Positions 34,421-45,461 of a DNA stretch of 64,000 bases are shown here, in pieces (position 1 is the first letter of the stretch; each line of letters starts with the position of its first letter). The stretch spans positions 300,481-364,480 of the forward strand of contig JAKSZT010038683.1 in NCBI GenBank assembly GCA_026826555.1, given 5' to 3'. The position numbers were made by a program, and so were the translations under genes. The notes under the pieces were generated by a model, which made no database searches, had not been told where the DNA came from, and was given only the letters and a program-made list of their open reading frames with translations. Origin of the DNA: Tolypeutes matacus. Lineage: Eukaryota > Chordata > Mammalia > Cingulata > Chlamyphoridae.

Positions 34421-35294
34421 CTTATGATGAATAGCTTCTAGCTTTTTTTTAATGGCTAAAAAATAAATTCATGTGTTACAGTATGTGATAAAATTTAAAT
34501 TTAATCATAACTTTAATGTTTCCATCCCTATTCCATCAGGTCTCAGCTTAATGTCCAAAGGGTAGAGAAGGTGGTTTTGTTTGGGGACGAGGAGACCTGA
34601 GTCTGTGACTTAAATTCAGGGGAGGCTGTGACCAGAGCAATCTGCTGAGAGGTAAAAGAAGGAGATTCCAACAGAAGGAATAAGCCTATGGAGCATCGTC
34701 TGGCTCCCAGACTCCTGGGTTCAGATCAGGTACTGGGCCCGGGCTTTTTATCATTGTCTCTGTTTACAGAATTGGTTTACATGAATGGGCTTTCAATGCA
34801 TCACAATGGGATCTCTCTGATGTCATTTGGCCCACCTATGTGAGCACTCTGCTTGACTCACTCCACAGAGACCTCACAGGTCCAGAATCCTCCCCTCCTC
34901 CCCCCCACTTCCTCACCCCCCTGTCAGATATCAATACTTTATCAGTGAATTTATGGGCATCAGAGAGGGTAAAACATTCAGGATCATACCATTAGCTAGA
35001 AACAGCGAAGGCCTGCAACTCAGTGTCTTCAGGTCAGGGTGCAAAGAGCAACTGGGTTTGCAGAGGCCCTACTCTGCTGATTAGGCACAGGGAGTTTGTG
35101 GGCCCCAACTCATTACCCACCCCTCAGAAGCCCTTCCCTGTGAAGACTGTGGGGATTTACATGTTTAGAGTAAACAACCCTCAACAAACTACTTTTTACG
35201 TATTACACATAAGGGTGATAAGTGTTTCTTCTTCTTTGTCCTGTTTAGTACCAAAATGCAGTGAATATTTTCTGCTTTTGTCCATTATTTTGAC
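34421..35294. other. No gene; possible MIR trace
   Basis: A short stretch at about 34,690-34,760 with CTCCTGGGTTCAGATC recalls a MIR core. The remainder, including a C-rich run near 34,890, is unassigned. Confidence 0.35.
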
Positions 35295-35830
35295 ACCAAG
35301 TAACATTTTTTTAAACTTTTTAAAAATATAAGTTTATCATTCATGCATGAACATCCATAAACATAAGTGTATAATATAAATGGTGAACTTACAAATCAAG
35401 CACGCATATCATCATACAGGGTTCCCATACATTAATCCACCACGAACAACTTGCAATTTTTGAAACAATTGTTACAAACTATGAAAGAGCATGATCAAAA
35501 CATTACTACTAACAATAGCCAATATCTTACATTTCACATATTGTTCCCCCAACCCACCCAGTAAATGACACCCTGTATTAGTACTATATACTTGTTATAG
35601 TTCATGAGAGAATGTTCTAATATTTCTGTTAACCACAGTTCATGTTCCACCACAGGATTCATTATGTTATACAGTCCCATGCTTTGTACAATCCATTCAA
35701 AGTGTACACACAGTGGCTTTCATATTCATCACAGGGTTGTGCTGTCATCGCCTCAGTCAATTTTAGAATGTTTTCATTACTCCAAAAGGAAAAACCCCTT
35801 ACCCTTGTATCATATATTTATTTTTTAAAT
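35295..35830 (-). mobile_element. Old L1M-type 3' UTR, minus strand
   Basis: The reverse complement carries the well-known old L1 3' UTR order, with AGGATTCATTATGTTATACA, ATCCATTCAAAGTGTAC and TTTCATTACTCCAAAAGG visible on the plus strand. It differs from the lineage-specific 3' extension that dominates the window, so it comes from an older L1 group. Confidence 0.72.
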
Positions 35831-36239
35831 TCAGGGTGATGTTTATTCCAAGAAAAATAGGGGGTGATCATTTGTTTGTGTGTTCCACACAGAAATTTCA
35901 CTGGATGTTCAGTGTTAAAAAAAAAAAAAAAGTGGCATCAAGTTGCTTTGGATCTGAACTGCCTGAGTTGTGGTTTCCCCTCATCACTGGCCATCATTAT
36001 CTTTTGTTGGTATGTGTCTTAAGCTAACTTTGCCCCTTTATCACATACATAAAGAAGAGGAAAATGGAATCTGATTCAGAGGCTCCTGTGTGGAAAGTGC
36101 AGGAACAAAGTCCAGATCACAGAGTAATACCAGTGCTGTTACCACTTTTAGCTCAATTTTTAAAACAACTTGAGCTGGGCTTTTGTTTTACAACGCCATT
36201 TTTGTGTAGCTTGTAACAGTGGCCCTAATGATAAAAATC
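35831..36239. other. No recognisable feature
   Basis: Contains one 14-base A run near 35,920. No frame or repeat recognised. Confidence 0.45.
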
Positions 36240-36244
36240 ATCAT

Positions 36245-36921
36245 TGTATTAGTCTGCCAAAGGGGTGAAGATGCAAAGTATCAAAAATGTGTTGGCTTTT
36301 ATAAAGTGTATTTATTTGGGATAAAAGTTTACAATACCAAGGCCATGGAAAATATAACTCAAGGCAACATAAGAGGTGCTTTCTTACTAAAGTCAAGTGT
36401 CATGTGTTCAAGCAAGTTGGTGGGTGATCTCTGCCTGGTCTCTACTCTGCTCTGGCCTTCTTCATCTTCTTGAGCTCTGTAGATCCAGTCTTTTGAGACT
36501 TCATACATAAGTGATCCTGTAGTTCTCTTTCTCCTGTTGTAAAGTTTGTTTCTTTCTGGGCCTTCTATATCAGTCTCAGATGTTCTGCTCTCTTCACAGT
36601 GTCAGCTATAATCTGTCAGGTGAATGACTCATCTTTCCCTGGTGCCTCAGGTGTTTGAGCCTTCTTCTTTCTGTCACATGGCAGGATAAAAAAATTACAG
36701 AGGTTTCTTTTTTGGTGTCTTTTTCAGTGTCCATTTATAACAGATCCAGCAAGGGGGCTAGGACTCAAACTGAGTCATGCCTTAATTGACATAGTCAAAT
36801 CAAAAAGGCCAAAAAGCAATCTTAACAGGTAATCAAATAAATTAGAATTAATATAATCACACCCAGAGGAATAGATTAGTTTACAAACATGTCTCCTTTT
36901 GGGATTCATAATACTGCCACA
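36245..36921 (-). mobile_element. Solo LTR, ERVL/MaLR type, minus strand
   Basis: Left end TGTATTAGTCTGCC and right end ATAATACTGCCACA give TG...CA ends over 677 bp. The flanks atcat (36,240-36,244) and gtcat (36,922-36,926) are an imperfect 5-bp duplication. There is no polypurine-tract complement on the right, so it is solo. Related to, but longer than, the LTR family at 21.1 kb. Confidence 0.76.
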
Positions 36922-36926
36922 GTCAT

Positions 36927-37839
36927 ATATTGCAGAGTGGTCTTGTAGAGCCTGTTGGACCCATACAGAGTTTGAGGGGACAAAACATTCTTCTGTAAGG
37001 CCTTGGGTCTTATCTCTCCAGACTTGCATTGTGACTATGAACTCTAAGATATCGTCACAGATGAGCGTATTTTAACTTGGCCAACCACAAGGAAGGTAAA
37101 AAGGAAAATGCCTGCCTCCTTGTCTATGATTCTCAAATAATTTCCTGTTGTTTTCTGGTTTAGGAGAAGTGAAGGACTGTTGAGGTTCTTCAATACCCTG
37201 CAGTTCTAAACTTATAGCCAAGTGATAGGGTAGCAGAAAAAGATTTGATAGAAGTCTGAGGCTCTCTCACTAGCTCTAATGTTATAGGAGTTTCTAGCTT
37301 TAATAATATCTGCTTTTTAATGTAATGATTAAAGTCTAGTAGTGTATTTTGGGACAAAGGCAAGAGATTTCATTTCTTGTGGGCAATCGGGCTTCTGGTG
37401 CCCAAGAAACTATCAGAGCACAGCTAGAGACTATTCTGGGAATCTGCATTAAGTTTCCTTGATCACCTCCCATTGAAGCTCAGAAACTGCTTGGGAAAAT
37501 CAAATAAAGTACATTAACCAAGTGTTTCCAGGTCTCTGCAGGTAAATAATCTGAGTGTGAAATGGCTACAGGAAGGGATAGGTGGATGCATCTACATCAG
37601 AAGCTGTGTTACTGTTCTAGGACACATGGACACATTCCTCCCCGTGTGCATTCACCTCCTATTGAGGGGGAGGGCAGTTCTCATTCTCTTCTTCAAAAGT
37701 GGGAGCACATAAGGGCTTCCACCCTGTATGGAAGTTGAAAAATTTCAGGAAAGCAATGCTGTTGGAATTTCAGGAAAAAGGCCATGGTAGCAATTTATTT
37801 GTGGTATTTCCTTCCCATTCAAGCTTGTGTTGATTCATG
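36927..37839. other. No recognisable feature
   Basis: Mixed composition, only short chance frames. No repeat family recognised. Confidence 0.45.
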
Positions 37840-38110
37840 GTATTAAATTTCAACACACACTCATAAATCACAAAAGCTTATCAATCATCTGTTTTAAAAT
37901 GATAAATTATAAAGTGCACAAAAAAGAATACAGGACAATCAGAGATGTAGGAAATTATGACCCATCAAAAGGAAGAGGACAAAATCCAGAAAACATCAAT
38001 GAAAAAGACAAGAATCGGGGCGAATCAAATGAAGCCTTTTAAAAAATGGTCAAGGAGATAAAGGAAAATAAAGAGAAACAACTCAAATCTATCAGGAAAA
38101 CAGTTAATGG
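37840..38110 (+). mobile_element. Old L1 or HAL1 ORF1-region fragment
   Basis: An A-rich segment whose frame reads NYDPSKGRGQNPENINEKDK, like the N-terminal side of ORF1 in old L1/HAL1 elements. Short and open only by erosion; the family call is from resemblance. Confidence 0.45.
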
Positions 38111-38305
38111 GCAGTATGAGAATTTTAGTAAATATTGTGAGTGACATTTTGTCATCTTGGCCATATATTGATTATAAGTGAGTGGCTAAATCCAGGTTAC
38201 ATCCAAGAGGAGGGGATTACATAAGGACATGTAATCCAAGGTGGGGGTCCTTGAAAGATATCACATGTTCTCTTCCTTACTCATGGTAACCCTTCCATCT
38301 TTTTT

Positions 38306-38470
38306 TCGGGGGGAGAGCACGAATGCAGTCCCACACTACCACAAATTATACAGTCGAGTTTCTCACATATGGGTAGATCGCAGGTGTCAGCACAACCAGC
38401 GTGCAAAGGATGATCCTCACCTTGGGAAAACCACCTTCGTGATCATGGTCATCCCTTGCCAGGTAAGTAT
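38306..38470 (-). pseudogene. U1 snRNA retropseudogene, full length
   Basis: The minus strand from 38,470 is a full-length copy of U1 spliceosomal RNA, which pairs with 5' splice sites. The 5' end ATACTTACCTGGCA keeps the splice-site-pairing ACTTACCTG intact. Stem-loop I keeps GATCACGAAGG, the U1-70K loop; stem-loop II keeps TTGCAC of the U1A site; the Sm site ATAATTTGTGGTA is intact. Other parts differ at many places, chiefly stem-loops II-IV. A run of seven A follows the 3' end and an 8-bp direct repeat, GAAGGGTT on the minus strand, flanks the copy, so it was copied by L1 machinery. I see no convincing proximal sequence element at the expected distance upstream. Confidence 0.93.
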
Positions 38471-38559
38471 AAACCCTTCAATTTTAGGTTGATGCATTAT
38501 ATATAGGTGACCTCTGGACTTTTATAGTTTTTTTTTTTTTTTCTGGTGTTCACCTGATA

Positions 38560-38700
38560 AAGTCACTGGAAGCAGGTGCTAGAATGTACCCATGGTTCAG
38601 CTGGGGAGACTCAGGAAACCCAAGAGTCACAATTAGTTGACCTGGCTCACAGAAAATGTACAAGTAGAACTGGGTCTTAATCCACTTCTTTCTCAATTAT
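38560..38700 (-). mobile_element. MIR SINE fragment, minus strand
   Basis: Reads as an inverted MIR core: CAGCTGGGGAGACTCAGG, then a GAGTCACAATTAGTTG stretch and AGAACTGGGTCTTAATCC. Diverged, and cut at both ends. Confidence 0.6.
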
Positions 38701-41507
38701 GGGATCCTAAGTTTCCCAGGCCTTCCTGTGAGACTGTTGGGAAGAATGTGTTTGTGTAAATATAGACTCAAGTAGATGACATGGGAAAGGAGGATGAAGA
38801 TTCAGCAGCCCAAGGGGACTTAGGACATGTTTTGTCTAAAGAAAGGGCACAAGTAAAGGCCTATAAAGTGACATCAATTCCTTGGAGATATAGCACAACA
38901 GAATTTGGGATCTTAGTAGCTGGGAACGCACATTATACAGATAAACCTCATGAGGTTACTGTGAACATTTAGGGGTAAAGCATGGTGTATTGAGCAGCAG
39001 ACTCACAAATCTTCTTGGAAAGTTCTATCCTGGTTCCTGACTTTGGGATAAGGATTGCTAGGTTTTCTGTGGTTTTTAGTGTTTATTATTTTCCTCTCTT
39101 CAATAAAGAGGTGCTCTGACCACCTCACTGAACTTGTGGCCACAGGGATATTTATTTTCCCATTTGTAAAGGAGGTTTGAGATTCCATTTATGAGGCCAA
39201 TGTCCTTGGAGTAGCTAGAAAAGGGTTACAGGATGGTGGCTGTTTTATTCCAGGCCCTCTCAGTCTCCTGCAAGTGGCATGTATCATTGATTACTGGGCT
39301 TTGAGAGACAACTGACAGAATTTACTGGTATGGAGGACTTGAGGGGAAGTTCAAATGAATTTCTGTATAAAAGGAAACAAAACTTTATCAATTGGCAAGG
39401 GGTAATATGTATTTGTTGTTAATCACAAACATTAGACCTAAATATTACATTAAATTCCCATTTTTGTTATACCCTGGACATTTTTTTTTCTTTTATTTCC
39501 TGCCTCAATTTAAATGAAATGCAGTCTGTCTCAGTAGTCATTGAAATAAGAAATCTTACAGGGTCACTAGTATATTTTATGTGGAAGAAGTTTGAAGGGT
39601 CAAAGTACCTTATCTGGCTTACTAAAGTAAACATGTAAATCACCCTTTCACAGAGTAGACATGCATTTCAGGATCATTCAACTGGGAAAAGAGCTGAGAC
39701 ATCCCATCAGCTTTCCTGTGACTTGGGGTTGAAGGTATTTTCACAGGACATTGCAACAACCTCTAAAATATGGGTGTCTTTATTATATTTACAAGGACCC
39801 ATTCCTGACCTAGCACAGTTGCTTCCTTTCCCCAAATTTAGACAAAGAGGAAATAATTTCTACTACTCATGATGAGGTTTCTTTTGACTACCTATTAGGT
39901 ACTTGTAGTTTTCCAGGTGAAACTATGGAATTGCATAAGCACTAAGGTAGGGAAAATTATAAAACTTCAATACTGGCCAAGTTGGAGACTGAAGCTGTGT
40001 GATTCTGAAGTCCACTCACTTGGATGATCACTTTACAGATTCAGTCATGATTCTACCAGTGTATCCTGAGAAATTATCTGGTAACTGAGCCAATCTTAAG
40101 TGTTTAGATCATCATACTGTGGGTACTCCTATAAAGGTGAGAGCCAGATCAATTGTGAAGTGATTCTGAGTTGCCAATTTTGGGTGCTTCTTAGTTACTC
40201 CCCTTTTTCCTGATGTCTCCAAATGTCACCCAGACACTCAGCAAGGTTCAACTCTGCCAGGTTGGCCTTTTTAGGACAGCCAACAGGTTGAGTATGAACC
40301 CTTGCTCAAAAAACCCAGGCCCTTTTTAACATGGCACAGCTGTCCTGGGATGTGTTTTGTTAATTGAAGCACAGGCATGGCTATGCTTTTCTTTCAAAGG
40401 CAAATGCCAGATTGCAAGGCTAGTCCAGGGCCTGGAAGAATGCACTAGTGTCCAAGAAATTTCATCCACATGACCACGGAGTTCCTGAGAACAGAGAAAG
40501 TGTGTGGAAAGACTTTATAGTCTAGTTGATTTACTATAAGAAAATTATTATTTTTAAGAATTTTGAATTCCTAAGCTTTCTTATCAATAATCTCTGCTAT
40601 TTCAGTGTAGAAATGTGAATGATTAACTTGTCCTTTGGAATGTTGTGATGCTGCTATGCAGGCAATTCTGCTATCTATTAAATAAAAACAAATGTTTAGA
40701 AAGAGCAAGTCACCAGACGTAGTAGTTGCACGTATCCCCTGTAAAGTTAACATCATGTTAAAGCTGATGTGTATTAAAACCTTTATATTCCTGTTTAGTG
40801 TACCAAGACATAATAGAACAAATATCCCTCAAAACATGTGTCTCCTGTGGAAGGATGACCACTCTCCCACTGGATGGATTTGGTCACTTTCATTGAGGTC
40901 ATTCCTCATGAGTTGCAAGTCTCATTGGAAATTTGAGGTTTAGAACCACTTAAAAGAGGGTAGTCCCCAAGCTTCTACTTGAAGTCTCACCCAGGAGAGA
41001 AAGCTCTGCCTGGGACCATTTTTCCTATCAGGATTCTGGTTGGCTGTCAAAAGGCACTTCCGAGCCTCATGAGAGACTAGATGTTGCTTTTCCCTGATTT
41101 GGTAAGTTGTTGTATATATTTTCATTCTTTTCTATGTCTTGAATTGGTCATTTTCTTTAATGATTACTCAAATGTTATATAATCATTTGATATGACCACA
41201 AACTCATTTGATTGAATAAAGCTGCCTTTGCGTGACATTTACAGTTTATGCCTCTTTGTTAGCAAAACACTAGTGCATGATATTATGGTAGAGTATGGAT
41301 ATATTATTGCATCTTAGGGTTACCATTGGCTGAGATGGTAGTGATTCACCCAGCAGATATCCATATTTATGGGGATACTTCATCTAACTTAGTCATTGAC
41401 AGAACTCTCCCTTTACTCCTGAGACTACTTGACCAAATAATAAATAACAGATGTCCAAGGCAGTCCTGTGCTGGCCTGTGGCTCCACCTGTTCCTGGAGA
41501 GTTGAAG
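38701..41507. other. No gene recognised, 2.8 kb
   Basis: No repeat family or coding frame that I can support. The longest frames are under 90 codons and lack motifs. Probably single-copy intergenic or intronic DNA. Confidence 0.5.
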
Positions 41508-41512
41508 GTCCC

Positions 41513-41964
41513 TGTATTAGTCAGGATTCTCTCGGGAAACAGAATCAGCAGGAGATATCTGTAAATAATATGAAATTTTAAAAGAGTCTCTCATGCAACC
41601 ATGGGGATGCACAAGTCCAGGTTCCACAGGCAGGCTGCAAGCCAGTGGCTCCGATGCAAGTCCGTTGAAAGGTCGTTGATGAATTTCTGGGAGAAGTTGC
41701 CTGTCCAAAGATAAGCTGGGAAATTCTCTCTGAAAGTTGAAATCACTTCTGCTTTTAAGTTATTCTACTGATTGGATAAAAGTGCCACCCATTGATGATG
41801 TAATCTCCCTGATTGATGCAGATGTAATCAGTCATCCATGCAGTAAACTCACTGGTGATTGAAGTCCATAAATGCTCTTGTATTACAATTAGCCCAGTGT
41901 TTGCTGGATCAAACACCTGGGCACAATTACCTGGCCGAGTTGACACATTAGCCTAACCATCACA
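41513..41964 (-). mobile_element. Solo LTR, ERVL type, minus strand
   Basis: Left end TGTATTAGTCAGGATTCTCT and right end GCCTAACCATCACA, 452 bp with TG...CA ends. The flanks GTCCC (41,508-41,512) and GTCCC (41,965-41,969) are an exact 5-bp duplication. The sequence resembles, from memory, the widespread mammalian ERVL LTRs that begin TGTGATGGTTAA and end CCCTGACTAATACA. Confidence 0.85.
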
Positions 41965-41969
41965 GTCCC

Positions 41970-42799
41970 CCTGTTCAGGCTCTGCCAAGGGGTACACCAG
42001 GATCCCAGCTGAAGCCGATTCTTGATGAGAAGGGGTTATATGGGTTCATGACAAAAAGCAGGGGCCTGAACAATGACTGTTGGACCACAAGAAGGGAAAC
42101 AGCTGGACCAACATCCCCTAGATCTCCAACATCTGCTGGTCTGAGGTCTCAATCTAAGGGCAGTGAACAAAGTAGTCATTTAAGCCTGACTTCTACAAAA
42201 GATTCAGTGATTTTTTTTTTTATTTTAAAGAATTCCATTCTGATAGCACACTTTCTGACTAGTTCTGGACTAATTAGTCAGTGAAGGTATGGGTGAAGTT
42301 ACAAGGCTTTTCAAACATCCCCTCTTAACTGTTTAAAAATGCAGAGATATCCATGAACCTCCATGAGGACTGGAGACCCTTCCTGCCTGTCCATTTTTAA
42401 CTGATGGCTTCTGTGTCTCCCTGTCACATGTTCTTGTTCCCCATCCTGAAAGGCTCACTTGTTCCCTGAAGAGTTGCATGATCTGCATTTGTGTCAAATC
42501 AACCTGAAATGTGAAGACTCCTTAGCGGAGGGCCAGCTCCTTCTTAGCTTCTGTGCCCACTGAGGACCTGACCAGCACGGCATAGTTCTGGAAGTGTTTG
42601 GAACATCCCAATTAGGCTGAGTGAAATCTTGGGTGCCCTCTTTATTCATGTGTGCCTTTCTATGGAGGACAAAAGCAAAGGAGGGAACAAATCTCTATAC
42701 TTATCTAAAAACTCACAAAACCATTTATACATTTTAATGAGAATACCTTGACACTCTGTTAAAAATATCTTCTCAAGTACTCCTGTATCTTTATCCAGG
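41970..42799. other. Unassigned; one GC-richer block at 42.33-42.67 kb
   Basis: No family recognised. On the minus strand a frame of about 30 codons ending at 42,522-42,524 looks more protein-like than its surroundings (for example NYAVLVRSSVGTEAKKEL), but it is short and closed upstream by a stop. Possibly the tail of a processed pseudogene; unproven. Confidence 0.3.
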
Positions 42800-43108
42800 T
42801 TAGGCCATATGTTACATCATAAATCAGATCTCGATAAATTCAAAATGAATGAAGCTATACAAAGCAATTTTCTAATCATAATGAAATGAGGCTGAAAATA
42901 AGTAATGGAAAATGGGAATATTAAAAAATATATATGGAGATTAAAATCTACTCAAATAATAAATGGGTCAAAGATAGAATTGCAAGAGAAATCAGTAAAT
43001 ATCTCAAAATAAATGAAAACAGTAACATAACATATCAAAACATATGGAATACAGTGAAGGTAGTCCTGAAATTTATAGTCCTTAATGCTTATATTTAAAA
43101 AGAAGATA
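42800..43108 (+). mobile_element. L1 ORF2 endonuclease-end fragment
   Basis: Matches 48.95-49.2 kb of the complete L1 (TGGGTCAAAGATAGAATTGC, then CATATCAAAACATATGGAAT) and ends near the equivalent of the ORF2 linker. Old and short. Confidence 0.7.
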
Positions 43109-44110
43109 AAGGAACTTCCAAGAAGATGGCATCTGAATAGGTAAGCAGATCTCACCTCTCTCACAAAAACAACAAATGGATAGCAAAAAGCTGTCCAAGG
43201 GACCTGCTTTAGGACTCTGCAGGCCAGGAGAGTGCTGTATAACGCACAAGAGGGTGATGGACAGATAGGTGAAGAAGGCAAAAGGAAAACTGTGAGTGAG
43301 TTACTAACCCCCTGGGCCTGGGATTGGCACCCATGCCCAACTCTCATGGCAGTCAACCTTGATAAAACCTGTGGCATGCTGCAGCCAACAGAGAGAACAG
43401 AGGTCTTCCTCCATGTGAAGAGGTAAAGTGTGTCAGAGGTGTGTCAGAGAATGGTTTCCATTCAGCTAATTTGACCAGAAGCACCCACTTTGATTCTTGA
43501 CTCTGACCAGAAAAGTATCACCTGAAAGTGGATGTTGAAAGAGTCACCTCCTTGGAAATATTTGCTGATGAGCACCATCTGCCAGCTGGCCAGTAAAATG
43601 CAAGGAAAGAAAAACTGCTTATAGGTGTTTCTTGTACAAAATTCCTGAGGAAAGATCTGCACTGTAGTTATGAGTCCCTGGATCTATTTTGATAACATTA
43701 GCTGGGCAAGTTTAAAGACTTAGAATAAGATGAAGCAAAAATCAAAAATAGCTGTGAAACAAAACCACTAGGCAAGAGAGAGAAATTGAATATCAGAGTA
43801 AATTGACTAACATATTCTGATGCCTAGACATCAGCAAAAATTGCAAGTCAACATAAGAAACAGGAAGATATGGCTCAACTAAAAGAACAAACCAAAAATC
43901 CTGATGAGATCCAGGATTAAAGATGACTAATCAATGATAATCACACAAATATCCTAAATCAATTCAAAGCAAAATATGACTAAAGAAATAAAGGATATTA
44001 AGAAGACACTTGGGGAATATAAAGAATTATATGAAAGCCTGCAATAAAAGTCACACCATTTATGGGATGAAAGACACAATGGATGAGATTAAATATAATC
44101 AAGTGTTATA
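43109..44110 (+). mobile_element. L1 5' UTR and start of ORF1
   Basis: Begins AACTTCCAAGAAGATGGCAT, the usual L1 promoter start, followed by a 5' UTR and an A-rich stretch (about 43,880-44,040) like the ORF1 coiled-coil region of the L1 at 47.3 kb (AAGGATATTAAGAAGACACT in this copy). ORF1 is closed by stops. It stops near 44.1 kb without ORF2 and abuts an endonuclease piece on its left, which is out of normal L1 order, so the two are different elements. Confidence 0.72.
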
Positions 44111-44114
44111 AGAA

Positions 44115-44430
44115 CTGATTCATTTTTAAATTAGAATTTATTGTGTTACAATTCTAGAAGCCATAAGTCCAAATTGATCTGGTGTGAGATCAATATTTTA
44201 GTCAACAGGAAAACACTCCATGTAGAGACTATAATGGATAATCTATTTTCTTGTCTATTCCAGCCTGTAAACTTCATTCTTTAGGTTTTTTCAGCTACTG
44301 GTAGCTTTCAGCATCCCTCAGCTCTTGGTTCTTTCCACCATATTCAAGGCCTACAGTATCTACTATTACTAAGGATTTTCCTAGAATCCTAGGTCATGAC
44401 TGAATCTCACACATTTTATTTTCTTGTTTA
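44115..44430 (+). mobile_element. Possible ERVL-type LTR fragment
   Basis: A segment with TTACAATTCTAGAAGCCATA and CCTTGG-like pieces resembles the common LTR stretch reading cagttctggaggc...aagtccaaa in other mammals. No ends or duplication were found, so only tentative. Confidence 0.3.
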
Positions 44431-45449
44431 TTTTTGTTTAATTTCTGCTAGGGCATAAGACCGGTGCATGTGGGAAGCTTGTATATTTTATAAAATAATC
44501 CCCAGAAAATTCTGGTTCTGGGATATTTGAAAGCCTTAATAAATATGTGGTATTGAAATAAATGATCTGAAGAGGATCCAGTACCTATTATACAGTTTCT
44601 GCCATTAACCTAGCCCATCCTTATGCAGGTATACTTTCAAGATGGGCCTACTTCTTCTTGCACTGTTTTTCCTCCGAGGCATTTAAATATTAGTACCATT
44701 TATTCTGAATAAAGAGTGAGTATTTGGAGGGAAAATAAGGCAAATGAATCAACAAATATTATTAATAATTGAATGAATTAATGAATGGTGGTATGTATAC
44801 CTTATCAATTCTAACACATTTTGAGGGTGAGAACAACTTCATATCTGTAGTGATGTTCCACCTCCTTATACCCTGAGATTTCTCTGAATTTTTTTTTGCC
44901 ACAAATCACTTGGCAACTAATTTTAATTGTAGTGAATATCACATTTCCTCAATAAGAATTGAACAAAGTTTTCATTCCCAGATACCAATACTATTCCAAG
45001 TCTGGCAACATTATTTTCCTTCTCATATTTACATTAATTTACACCCTATATTACTTAAAATAACAATAATGACATTTAAATGTGAAAATGTATGCATCAC
45101 CAGACATTATTAATGTATTTATTTTTTCATGTTCCATTAATTAATGCTATGCACATACATATTAAGCATATATAATAGTTACATCATTTTGTATTGTCCA
45201 TCATTTAGTTAACATTCAATGTTATTTTTAGATTCACCCCTGTCATCATAATTTAGTTTAGTGTTGCCTAAAAAATAGAATCTGAATCATGTTAGACAAT
45301 TACAGCAACAGGTCTTACTTAACATAATTTCGCAAGAATTGATTTGTAGAAAAGTTTCATATTCTTCCTACTAATTGTTATAAAATTTTGCATGCAACAT
45401 AACCAGATCTTTTCAGAATCTTACATTATTATCTGAATTATTTTTCAAT
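44431..45449. other. No recognisable feature
   Basis: Very AT-rich, no frame with support. It forms the left flank of the complete L1. Confidence 0.5.
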
Positions 45450-45461
45450 AAAAAGTAATTA
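45450..45461 (+). repeat. L1 target-site duplication, left copy
   Basis: AAAAAGTAATTA, repeated at 54,832-54,843 after the poly(A) of the L1. The GTAATTA part lies beyond the A run and makes the match informative. Confidence 0.85.

Noticed and set aside
38306..38470. Functional U1 snRNA gene
   Set aside because: An A run and direct repeats mark a retrocopy, several stems are altered, and a convincing upstream promoter element at the expected distance is lacking.
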